Shown here: positions 34,166 to 45,452 of the stretch, one piece after another
Layout: every line of letters begins with the position of its first letter
Numbering within the stretch: the stretch's first letter is position 1
Assembly: GCF_009728485.1 (NCBI RefSeq)
Contig: NZ_VVIQ01000003.1
Location: forward strand, 281,073 to 345,072
Source of the DNA: Prevotella vespertina
Lineage (GTDB): Bacteria > Bacteroidota > Bacteroidia > Bacteroidales > Bacteroidaceae
DNA length: 64,000 bases
Direction of reading: 5' to 3'
The notes under the pieces: model-generated
What the model saw: only the letters and a program-made list of their open reading frames with translations
Told to the model about the DNA's origin: nothing
Database searches by the model: none
Program-made: the position numbers and the translations under genes

Positions 34166-36901
34166 TTAGAACTTAACGCTTAGTCCCACCGAGAAGGTGC
34201 GATAAGGAGGATAAGTTCGCTTGTCATCTATGCCTAATGTGTTATCTACTACGTAACTATTTATCATTGGTGTCAATCCACTGTAGCCCGTGATGGTAGC
34301 AAGGTTATTGATGTTGAATGATAAACGCAACGACTGGATGTACTTGTTCTTAATAGGAGTATTCCATCCAATGGTGAGATAATCGAAGTTAAGATAGTCT
34401 CCCTTCTCCAACCAATAGTCGCTCACATTCTGGTCAACGATGTTCCGTTCTGGTGCAACAGACAGCACATTATAATCAGGGAAGTTAGACATATTGAGGT
34501 ATGAGAGCGTCGTTCCGTTGAATATCTTATGCCCGAAGGCTCCGTTCATCTGCAAGGTTACATCGATATTCTTATATCTGAAGCTGATATTAGAGCCGAG
34601 TGTCATCTTTGGAGTAGCCTGTCCTGCAATATAACGATCACCATGGTCACTAAGATCTATTGTACCATTGTTATCTAAGTCAGCAATGTCATACTTCATG
34701 TGTCCATGCCCGTTATCAACGAGTCCCTTGCAGTGAGGAAGATAGAAAACGCCCAGTGGCTGCCCAACAATCTGATACAAGATGTGGTTATTCCCCCCAT
34801 GAAAGCCCGCACCATCCATTGCGCCAATAGGAGTAATCTTCGATGCCGTCATCTCGTGACCCTTATAATTACCACTCAAGGACAATAGTTTGTTCTTCTG
34901 CCAAGCCATGTTAACATTGATGTTCAGCTCCATGTCCTTTCGAGCAATAGGCACAATACCCACACCAAGCTCAAATCCACTATTCGACATAGAGCCTATG
35001 TTCGCCAATAACTTATCAAAGGCAAAATCAGGAACAGGCACATCATACTCATAGAGCATGGCGGTTGTCTTTGAATAATAGTATTCGGCGGTCAAGAGGA
35101 GGCGGTTATTAAAGAAACCCATATCCGTTCCGATATTGAAAGTACTGCGTACCTCCCACTTTAGATCGGGGTTACTATTACGCAAGATACCCATTGTTGT
35201 GGTTGGAGTTCCATTATACGATACCACCCCAATAGGAATATATTGCTTTAAAGAAAGGTAAGAACTGATAGCTCCAAGGTTACCCGACCTACCATAACCA
35301 GCCCTCAGATTGAGCAAGCTAATCGCTCTCACGTTACGCAGGAAAGCCTCTTTCTTCATATTCCACGATGCAGAAATAGAAGGGAAGAAGCCCCATGTGT
35401 GATCTTTGCCAACCATTGATGAGCCATCCGCACGCATTGACATATTCAATGTGTAGCGGTCCAAGAGATTGTAAGAGAGTGTTCCCATGACGGATGCTAA
35501 ACTAGGATCAGCATAGTTACTGCCTGTTCCCTCATAAAGGCGAACAGCTCCCGCCCCGAGGTTATCATAGCCGAAGAGGTTACTAGTCAATCCCTTTACT
35601 TCTGTCCAGAAAGCCCTTGTCTTGCTCTGTTGATATTCGGCCAAAAGGGTGGCAGAGAGGGCTTGATTGTCCCAACTATGCTTCCAATCGAGTTGGAGAT
35701 TACCTAACAGATCCTCTGCCTTACGCTCTCCTCTATAGGCTCTTCCTTGTGCCCATACCCATGTAGGAGCGAACTTCCCATTCTCAGTTGACGTATAGGA
35801 ATAAGAGCCCAAAGCCGATAGCTTCAAGTCATGTGACAGCTGATATTGTAATTGCAAATGGGTATTGAAAGTTAGATTCCGCTCATCGTTACGCTCCTTC
35901 AACAGCGGTGCGGGGGCAGCAATCTGCGATGAGTTGCTATTGCGTTGCCACCCATCTCCCACCTTATGAAAGGCTAATGTAGGATTCATAGACGCTGCCG
36001 AATAGACAAGCATGTGCAGGTCATAGACCTTATTATCCTGTTGAGACGAGCCGAAGACACCAAAGTCTATCTTCAACTTCTCATCAAATGCCAACTGAGA
36101 GATATCTAGCTTGGCGATGAAGTTATTGTAGCTTCGATTCTTTATAACGGTCTCTCCACGCATATAACCTAATGACGCACGATAATTCGACTTATCACTA
36201 CCACCGCTAAAGGCTATATGATGTGTATTTAGGAAGCCTGTTCTGGTAATTTCCTTTTGAAAGTCTGTATCAAAGCCTCCATCATTATAAACCAATCCCA
36301 ACGCTTTGGCAGCATTTCTATACTCTGTTGCATTCAGCATTCGAAGTTGTTTATAGACTGACTCAAAACCTATAGTTCCATCATAATATATCTGGAACTT
36401 ACCTCCATGACCGCGTTTCGTCTTTACTTCAATGACACCGGAAGCACCACGAGAACCATACTTTGATGTTTCTGAAGCATTCTTCAAGACTGTGAAACTC
36501 TCAATATCTGCAGGGTAGATAGTTGAGAGTGTGGCTAGGTCGGAAGATACTCCATCAATGATAACGAGTGGGTCATTGCCACCAGTTAATGAAGTAGTAC
36601 CACGGACACGCACACTTGTGAGCATTGCCATTCGGTCCTGTCCGTTAGATACCATATTTACACCCACAACCCTACCTGATAGAGCGTCAAGTGCCGAACT
36701 TACCAATCCTTTATTCATTTGTTCTGCTCCCACCTTTGCCATCGAACCAATGATAGGCAAGGTATCATTTACGTGGAATAAAGGTTGCGTTTGAACTTTT
36801 CGAGTGCTCCTATGTCTCTTCTGCGCTTGTGCTACCCCTATTGAATGGGTCAACAAAAGGCAACAAGCAAGTGAGCGTACGATGATGTACCGACTAGTCA
36901 T
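34166..36901 (-). CDS. SusC/RagA family TonB-dependent outer-membrane transporter (short N-terminus)
   Basis: This is a 911-residue TonB-linked importer that forms a complex with the SusD protein. Signal peptide ends near VAQAQ. The plug follows directly (LVSSALDALSGRVVGVNMV, SVRVRGTTSLTGGNDPLVIIDGV, GSRGASGVIEVKTKRG), then a 22-strand barrel ending in VGLSVKF. The CarboxypepD-like domain that usually precedes the SusC plug is missing, and only about 45 residues separate the signal peptide from the plug. I start at ATG 36901 because the -7 element (TATATTTG, 36948-36941) lies downstream of an earlier in-frame start at 36976. It is divergent from the GH2 gene. Confidence 0.92.
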   Translation of the reverse strand: MTSRYIIVRSLACCLLLTHSIGVAQAQKRHRSTRKVQTQPLFHVNDTLPIIGSMAKVGAEQMNKGLVSSALDALSGRVVGVNMVSNGQDRMAMLTSVRVRGTTSLTGGNDPLVIIDGVSSDLATLSTIYPADIESFTVLKNASETSKYGSRGASGVIEVKTKRGHGGKFQIYYDGTIGFESVYKQLRMLNATEYRNAAKALGLVYNDGGFDTDFQKEITRTGFLNTHHIAFSGGSDKSNYRASLGYMRGETVIKNRSYNNFIAKLDISQLAFDEKLKIDFGVFGSSQQDNKVYDLHMLVYSAASMNPTLAFHKVGDGWQRNSNSSQIAAPAPLLKERNDERNLTFNTHLQLQYQLSHDLKLSALGSYSYTSTENGKFAPTWVWAQGRAYRGERKAEDLLGNLQLDWKHSWDNQALSATLLAEYQQSKTRAFWTEVKGLTSNLFGYDNLGAGAVRLYEGTGSNYADPSLASVMGTLSYNLLDRYTLNMSMRADGSSMVGKDHTWGFFPSISASWNMKKEAFLRNVRAISLLNLRAGYGRSGNLGAISSYLSLKQYIPIGVVSYNGTPTTTMGILRNSNPDLKWEVRSTFNIGTDMGFFNNRLLLTAEYYYSKTTAMLYEYDVPVPDFAFDKLLANIGSMSNSGFELGVGIVPIARKDMELNINVNMAWQKNKLLSLSGNYKGHEMTASKITPIGAMDGAGFHGGNNHILYQIVGQPLGVFYLPHCKGLVDNGHGHMKYDIADLDNNGTIDLSDHGDRYIAGQATPKMTLGSNISFRYKNIDVTLQMNGAFGHKIFNGTTLSYLNMSNFPDYNVLSVAPERNIVDQNVSDYWLEKGDYLNFDYLTIGWNTPIKNKYIQSLRLSFNINNLATITGYSGLTPMINSYVVDNTLGIDDKRTYPPYRTFSVGLSVKF

Positions 36902-36940
36902 ATTATGGATAATAAATGTTATGTATGCCGTTATGTGTAG

Positions 36941-40238
<3,298 letters not shown>

Positions 40239-40525
40239 GGCTCTTTGAAACTCCTCCCAACCTCCCTTAAGAAGAGGAGTTTCTAATGGAAACTAATAAG
40301 GGAGGGCTTTCTTTGTTTTGAAGAGAGCCTCCCCTCACATCAAAGAAACGCCTTTCTCCAATGGAGAAGGGCGTTTCTTTCTTTATTAACTATTGTCCGT
40401 TGCTAACAAGGCTGTGCTTCGTTACACTTTACACACACCTTTATCGCACTATTCCTCCTTATTCCCTTAATAACATCCCCTCCTTTCGGAGGGGGCTTGG
40501 GGAGGCTTTATCAGAGTGGAGAAAA
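40239..40525. repeat. Family C and B palindromic repeats between GH2 and C1 peptidase genes
   Basis: A clean family C hairpin (AAGAAACGCC...GGCGTTTCTT) lies at 40343-40380. A family B copy (ACATCCCCTCC-TTTC-GGAGGGGGC, then TTGGGGAGGC) lies at about 40472-40508. A degenerate block (CTCCTCCCAACCTCCC...) lies at 40251-40330. The B copy is next to the peptidase stop (40526) and could end that convergent transcript. Confidence 0.75.
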
Positions 40526-41932
40526 CTACATATCCTCCTGGAACAATGGGTCTTCTGGCACCACCATAATAGGTTTCTCTTGTGCAGCCTTCAGTACATT
40601 AGCAGGCACATACTTCGTATCAACTACCAGTCGGAACATATAGTCATTAAACCAAGGATTGGTCATTATCAAGTAACCATTCTGTCCGTAAGTAGCTCCC
40701 CAGGAGTTTTCTACCTTCCACTTCTTCGGTTGTCCCTGCTCGTCAAGGTCAACAGCTGTAAGTGTCATGGCATGTGTTGAACCGCTATCGAAGGTCGCAA
40801 TGCGATCCGCCTTATCCATTGGGAAGGTCGTACCATACAATGTTCCGTAATCGTAGTTATCGGTATCGAGGTATCCACGAGTGCGATCCAACTGTTTGCC
40901 AACATCGTAACTACTATACATCTTAGTCGAATCCTTCAACGAAGCAATAGCCATTTTATCGATCTCCTCCATAGGTAGATTAACGTACTTCCAGTTATGT
41001 CCATCGTAAGTATGGCGGTCGTAATCAATCTCGTAAGTCTTATAATAAGGTCGACGAGGGTCATTCATCACCATAATAAACGTACCATTAAGAGGACCAC
41101 CAACGGTCTCTTTATAGAATTCCTGCGGTGTATAAGTCTTCACCTTGCCCACTTGTTTACCATTCTTATCCTTGTAGGCATAGTTAAAAGACTTAACTGG
41201 TTCGCCAAGAGAAAGCGTCAAGATGTGATAGATAGTACCTAACATCTCTGTCTTACGAGACTTGATGCTCGCCTTCGATTTCTTATCTGCTACCATCTTA
41301 CGAAGCTCCAATCCGAACTCACGTAACTTAGAAGCTATGATGCGAGACATACGTGAGGTGTTCTCTGCCGAGTACGTTTCTGGCATTATTTCCATCGGTA
41401 CTACGCCATACTTCTCCACGAGGTCTGCAACTCCACAAAACGTCCCTCCGTCCCCAATGGGGTTCTTAAAAAAGAACTGAACACGTGGGTCGTCAATAGC
41501 TTTGTCAGCATTATCTATAACGCCCTGTAGCATTAGGTTGGCTTTTTCTAACTGGTCATAAAAGGAGAGATAGACATGCGAATACTCTACATGTAACGTA
41601 TCCTTATGGGCACGAGCGAACTTAGAACGCAAGACATTAAGCCCCGTAAAGAGCCAACAACGCCCTGAGCTCTTTTGGTTCTGAATGTTTTGTTTAGGTG
41701 TTTCAACACTGAAATAGGTATCAATAGGACCTGCATTGCGAAAGTTTCGAGCCAAGTCATCAATCGAATTAGTGGCTATCGCATTGGATAAAGCACGGTC
41801 AGAAGCAGTCAAGCCAGACTTCTGGATCTGCTGTAACATCTGCTTATCAATACCTCCATCTTTGGTTTGTGCTTGTAGAGAAAACGCTATGCTCAATAGC
41901 CCACAAGCAATCAACATGTTTCTTTTCATCAT
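40526..41932 (-). CDS. Exported C1 family cysteine peptidase (aminopeptidase C/bleomycin hydrolase type)
   Basis: This is a 468-residue papain-fold peptidase of the bleomycin hydrolase subfamily. The triad is Cys92 (SSGRCWLFTG), His387 (GSTHAMTLTAVD) and Asn409 (VENSWG). The subfamily-specific insertions are present (QFFFKNPIGDGGTF, YNLPM-like YVNLPMEEIDKMA). Unlike cytoplasmic PepC, it begins with a signal peptide (LIACGLLSIAFSLQAQ). It should therefore work in the periplasm or outside the cell, trimming peptides for uptake. The -7 element TATCTTTG is at 41975-41968. Confidence 0.92.
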   Translation of the reverse strand: MMKRNMLIACGLLSIAFSLQAQTKDGGIDKQMLQQIQKSGLTASDRALSNAIATNSIDDLARNFRNAGPIDTYFSVETPKQNIQNQKSSGRCWLFTGLNVLRSKFARAHKDTLHVEYSHVYLSFYDQLEKANLMLQGVIDNADKAIDDPRVQFFFKNPIGDGGTFCGVADLVEKYGVVPMEIMPETYSAENTSRMSRIIASKLREFGLELRKMVADKKSKASIKSRKTEMLGTIYHILTLSLGEPVKSFNYAYKDKNGKQVGKVKTYTPQEFYKETVGGPLNGTFIMVMNDPRRPYYKTYEIDYDRHTYDGHNWKYVNLPMEEIDKMAIASLKDSTKMYSSYDVGKQLDRTRGYLDTDNYDYGTLYGTTFPMDKADRIATFDSGSTHAMTLTAVDLDEQGQPKKWKVENSWGATYGQNGYLIMTNPWFNDYMFRLVVDTKYVPANVLKAAQEKPIMVVPEDPLFQEDM

Positions 41933-41967
41933 TATTTATTGTATTGGTATAGGGTTATTACAATTCA

Positions 41968-42082
41968 CAAAGATAGTACTTATTTCCCAAACCATCTATA
42001 AGAACAAATGGAAAAAAGCCTTGATTTTTTTGCAAAAAAATATTAATTCATTTGGAAGGAAGCGTTTTTTCAACTACATTTG
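41968..42082. promoter_or_regulatory. Divergent promoters of the C1 peptidase gene and the ABC operon
   Basis: TATCTTTG on the minus strand at 41975-41968 faces the peptidase. TACATTTG on the plus strand at 42075-42082 faces the ABC ATPase gene, 93 bases before its ATG. AAGGA just before the ATG at 42176 is a good ribosome-binding site. Confidence 0.6.
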
Positions 42083-42175
42083 CAGTGTATTATTAAAGTA
42101 GTACACCATTACATACAATCAAAACAAGCGTTTAAAGACATTTAAGACATAACCCCTTTAAAACAAGAAGGAACT

Positions 42176-42997
42176 ATGATTCAAGTTAACAACCTCTCTT
42201 TCAGCTATCCAAGAAGCAAACACAAGGTGTTTGATGGGCTGAACTTAGAACTCAACGAGAGCCGTATTTATGGCTTATTAGGTAAGAATGGAATGGGAAA
42301 AAGTACCCTACTCTACCTCATTGCAGGCTTATTAAAGCCATCAAAGGGCACAGTGATTGTTGATGGATACACCGCTTCGCGGCGTTATCCAGCAATGTTA
42401 CAAGAAATATACATCGTCCCTGAAGAGTATAACTTGCCTGACATGAGTCTCAAGAATTACTTAGCTGTACACGAGAAGTTCTATCCGAACTTCAGCAGAC
42501 AGACCTTAGAAAAGTGCTTACAAGACTTTGAGATGCCCACAGATGTAGACATGAAGCAGCTCTCCATGGGGCAGAAAAAGAAGGTGTATATGAGTTTCGC
42601 ACTTGCCACAGGATGCCGACTTCTATTGATGGATGAGCCTACCAATGGGCTTGACATCCCATCCAAAACACTCTTCCGAAAGGTTGTTGCAGGCAATATG
42701 GCTGATGATTCGTCATTGATAATATCAACTCATCAGGTGCATGATGTCGAACAGCTACTGGACTACATCATAATATTGGACAACTCACAAGTGCTCCTTA
42801 ATGATTCAACGGAAGCTATTACTTCAAGGTTTCGATTCGATGTTCTCCAACCCAGCGAGATGGATAACTCGGTGCTTTATGCTGAACCTTCTCTACAAGG
42901 AAACAGCGTGATCTGTAAGCGTAAAGAGGGTGACAAGGAGACCTACATCAACTTAGAACTCTTATTCAATGCGGCAATTCAAGGTAAACTAAAGTAA
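42176..42997 (+). CDS. ABC transporter ATP-binding protein
   Basis: This is a 273-residue cytoplasmic ATPase. Walker A is GKNGMGKS (36-43), signature is LSMGQ (129-133) and Walker B is LLLMDEP (149-155), with the H-loop in ISTHQVHDVE. The C-terminal 50 residues are an extension without a clear family. It is in the YtrB/EcsA-like exporter group by general sequence. It forms an operon with the GIN-domain lipoprotein, a membrane protein that is the probable partner permease, and a GntR regulator. Substrate unknown. Confidence 0.9.
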   Translation: MIQVNNLSFSYPRSKHKVFDGLNLELNESRIYGLLGKNGMGKSTLLYLIAGLLKPSKGTVIVDGYTASRRYPAMLQEIYIVPEEYNLPDMSLKNYLAVHEKFYPNFSRQTLEKCLQDFEMPTDVDMKQLSMGQKKKVYMSFALATGCRLLLMDEPTNGLDIPSKTLFRKVVAGNMADDSSLIISTHQVHDVEQLLDYIIILDNSQVLLNDSTEAITSRFRFDVLQPSEMDNSVLYAEPSLQGNSVICKRKEGDKETYINLELLFNAAIQGKLK

Positions 42998-43017
42998 ATA
43001 TAAAGGAGGACATCATT

Positions 43018-43755
43018 ATGAAGAAACAATCCAACAAACGGATATCTACTATCCTAACCAGCCTTTTCTTGACTTTAACAATCATCACTCTGTGTTCGTG
43101 CATCACAAAGAAACCCGATTACGGACTGCCTACCAAGAAGGATATGAACGTCGAGGCGTTCCAGAATGTAGAGTTAGGAGGAAACGCAGAAGTATACTTC
43201 TTGCAAGGAAATAAGTATCAAGTAGAGATAAAAGGTAGGGAGAAACTACTCGAATATGTGGATATCAAGGTTAAAAATAATACCCTCATAATCCACGAGA
43301 GGAATCACCCTTCACCAAAAGGGATCATCTTCTTTAATAGTTCTAACGACGGAGCTGATATAATAAAGGTATATGTAACATGCCCACAACTCGTTAGAGT
43401 GGATCAAGGAGGTAACACATCCCTCACTTTCCAGGACTCTCTTCAGGTAGACAAACTGACACTTGACATTAGAGGTAACTCTTGCGTCAAACTCAACAAA
43501 GTGAAAGTCAGCGAGATGAACATGGATATCTCTGGTAATGCAGACGTTAACATTGCAAAGTTGACGGCACAGACAACAAAATTCAACATCAGTGGTAACG
43601 CCAGTGTAAACACCTACTTTGACCATTCCGACAGTGTGACACTCACCTTATCAGGCAATGCTGACATCACACTCAATGGTAACACACGTCAAAGCATACA
43701 ACAACGAGTAACAGGAAATGCCTCTGTTACCGATAATACAAGTAGAACAAAATAA
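43018..43755 (+). CDS. GIN-domain (DUF2807) lipoprotein
   Basis: This 245-residue protein has a lipobox (LCSC, lipidated Cys29). It then shows a DUF2807 (head GIN) domain, a right-handed beta-solenoid-like repeat seen as recurring 'SGNADVNI', 'SGNASVNT', 'SGNADITL' and 'TGNASVTD' lines. GIN-domain proteins are common in Bacteroidetes. Their role is unknown, though an adhesin-head function has been suggested for related ones. The gene sits between the ABC ATPase (20-base gap) and the permease (22-base gap), so it is likely cotranscribed and may be part of the same envelope response. Confidence 0.88.
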   Translation: MKKQSNKRISTILTSLFLTLTIITLCSCITKKPDYGLPTKKDMNVEAFQNVELGGNAEVYFLQGNKYQVEIKGREKLLEYVDIKVKNNTLIIHERNHPSPKGIIFFNSSNDGADIIKVYVTCPQLVRVDQGGNTSLTFQDSLQVDKLTLDIRGNSCVKLNKVKVSEMNMDISGNADVNIAKLTAQTTKFNISGNASVNTYFDHSDSVTLTLSGNADITLNGNTRQSIQQRVTGNASVTDNTSRTK

Positions 43756-43777
43756 ATAAAGAAAGGACTTATTAGTT

Positions 43778-44584
43778 ATGAAAAAGTTCGATATTAACCG
43801 ATTCGGAAGAGTACTCGCTCGACTCGTTCTCGTGCGCCGTCGCAAAATAATTAACCTATTCCTTGGGTTCCTCATTGCCTGCTTCATCTATATGATCTTA
43901 CGTGTTTGTAACATCTTCACATGGCAGGCAAGCAGTACAGAACAGATACAAATAGATCTCATGGGAAGCGTTGATTTCGCCCTTACGATACTACCGGCTG
44001 CATTCTTCATCATGGGTACCTTTGTTATAAACGACCTCAAGTCGCGTCAGTCACGCATAAGTGAGATGATGCTACCAGCTACCAATGTAGAGAAGTTCGT
44101 GGCACGTGTAGTACTCGTGTCCATCGTCTTCCCCCTCATAGTTGTGGCTGCTTTCCTAACAGCTGACGTGTTACAACAAATTGTTTCCATGCTGGTTAAT
44201 CATGGTGCAAGGGCTTCGATGACTACAATAGCAATAGACTTTCTCCAAACGACAAGCTCCCTTTCCCCTCTTTGGGTACAGTTAGAAGCAATCCTTCTCA
44301 CCAATGCTTTCACCATATTAGGGGGTATGTTCTTCCGCAAAACAGCATGGTTGAAGACCATCATAAGCCTCGTTTTGATTCTCATGATAGTAGCTGGTTT
44401 AATGGCAGGTATCGGTTTTATGCTACTTGCTCACACCGACTATCAACTCTCAATACCGAATGACTTCTTCGGAGATATTACTGGGAACATCATCTGTTTG
44501 GCACTCACTATATTAATGTATTGGGCTGCTTACAAGTTATACACACGCTTGCAGGTTATCAACAATCGGTGGATTAACATATAA
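43778..44584 (+). CDS. Six-helix membrane protein, probable ABC permease partner
   Basis: This 268-residue membrane protein has a basic N-terminus and about six hydrophobic segments (IINLFLGFLIACFIYMIL, FALTILPAAFFIMGTFVI, VLVSIVFPLIVVAAFLTA, AFTILGGMFF, IISLVLILMIVAGLMAGIGFMLL, ICLALTILMYWAAY). Short basic loops include SRQSRISEMMLPATNVEKFVARV, a segment typical of ABC-2 type permeases of this size. A ribosome-binding site (GAAAGGA) precedes the ATG. Position after the ATPase and lipoprotein genes, and before a GntR regulator, supports the permease role. No named family could be assigned. Confidence 0.75.
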   Translation: MKKFDINRFGRVLARLVLVRRRKIINLFLGFLIACFIYMILRVCNIFTWQASSTEQIQIDLMGSVDFALTILPAAFFIMGTFVINDLKSRQSRISEMMLPATNVEKFVARVVLVSIVFPLIVVAAFLTADVLQQIVSMLVNHGARASMTTIAIDFLQTTSSLSPLWVQLEAILLTNAFTILGGMFFRKTAWLKTIISLVLILMIVAGLMAGIGFMLLAHTDYQLSIPNDFFGDITGNIICLALTILMYWAAYKLYTRLQVINNRWINI

Positions 44585-44612
44585 CAAAGTATTAATGAGA
44601 GGATAAAAGATT

Positions 44613-44975
44613 ATGACTTTCGAAAATAATAAGGCTATATACGAGCAGATGGCAGACCGCCTTTGCGATGAAATCATAGCCAAAACCTATAAAGCCGACG
44701 ACCGAATCCCATCTGTAAGGGAGTATGCTGTCACCTTGCAAGTGAACACCAATACGGCGGTTAAGGCTTACGAACTATTGGCAAGAGAGCAGATTATCTA
44801 TAACAAACGCGGTATGGGCTATTTCGTTTCGGCTGGTGCAAGGGAGCAAATCATGCTTGCACGACGTAAAACCTTTTGTCAGCAAACCCTTCCGTCATTG
44901 TTCCGTGAGATGCAGCTCTTGGGTATCACAATGGAAGAAGTGGTGCAGGAATATAAATCGAAGGCGCAGTCTTAA
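44613..44975 (+). CDS. GntR-family transcriptional regulator, YtrA type
   Basis: This 120-residue protein is an N-terminal GntR winged helix (YEQMADRLCDEIIAKTYKADDRIPSVREYAVTLQVNTNTAVKAYELL) followed by the wing (YNKRGMGYFVS). Only about 45 C-terminal helical residues follow, the short-tailed YtrA subfamily layout. Such regulators usually repress the ABC operon they belong to. Here it is the last gene after the ATPase, GIN lipoprotein and permease, with a 28-base gap, so autoregulation at 42075 is likely. Effector unknown. Confidence 0.9.
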   Translation: MTFENNKAIYEQMADRLCDEIIAKTYKADDRIPSVREYAVTLQVNTNTAVKAYELLAREQIIYNKRGMGYFVSAGAREQIMLARRKTFCQQTLPSLFREMQLLGITMEEVVQEYKSKAQS

Positions 44976-44999
44976 ACGCTGCCCTTCCATCCTTTAAAC

Positions 45000-45089
45000 T
45001 ATTAAGGGAGCCGAAAGAATGAAAACAAGTGTGTAGTTTAGCCATAAGATATAAGTTTACTTGGATTCATTCTTTCTACTCCCTTAATA
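45000..45089. repeat. Long imperfect inverted repeat after the GntR gene
   Basis: 24-base arms (45000-45023 and 45066-45089; TATTAAGGGAG and GAAAGAATGA blocks) match at 22 positions and enclose 42 bases. It lies 25 bases past the GntR stop and may terminate or stabilise the operon transcript. No T-run follows directly. Confidence 0.65.
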
Positions 45090-45133
45090 CTTTCTAAGCC
45101 CTTACAAGAAACATAGTACACATTGATAAAAAA

Positions 45134-45290
45134 CAAAGAGAGGCTCTTCTCAATTTGAAAAGGGCGTTTCTTTCATGCAAAGAGAGGCTCTTTTCATAGC
45201 GAAGAAACGCCCCCTTTATCCACTAACACATATTAGTAACATTCCCTTAGGTGGCACCCCTATTCTTTGGAGAGGCTTAGCGAGACAAGA
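45134..45290. repeat. Family C and B repeat fragments
   Basis: Words of family C (AAAGAGAGGCTCTTCTCAAT, AAAAGGGCGTTTCTTTCATG, AGAGAGGCTCTTTTCATAGC, GAAGAAACGCCCCCTTT) occupy 45138-45216. A decayed family B piece follows (CATTCCCTTAGGTGGCACC, TTTGGAGAGGCTTAGCGAG). From 45291 to 45452 no gene is seen; the sequence before the ATG at 45453 is A/T-rich. Confidence 0.6.
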
Positions 45291-45452
45291 AGAAGAAAGG
45301 AACTCTTACAGACCTAACCAACTGCACGACAGAAAGGATTCGTATTTTTTATGCGATAAGACTTGCATATATTGATTTTTTTTACGAATATTGCAAGCGA
45401 AAATAGTATCAACTGTAATTTACCAACAGCTTATTAACTAAAGAATAAATCT

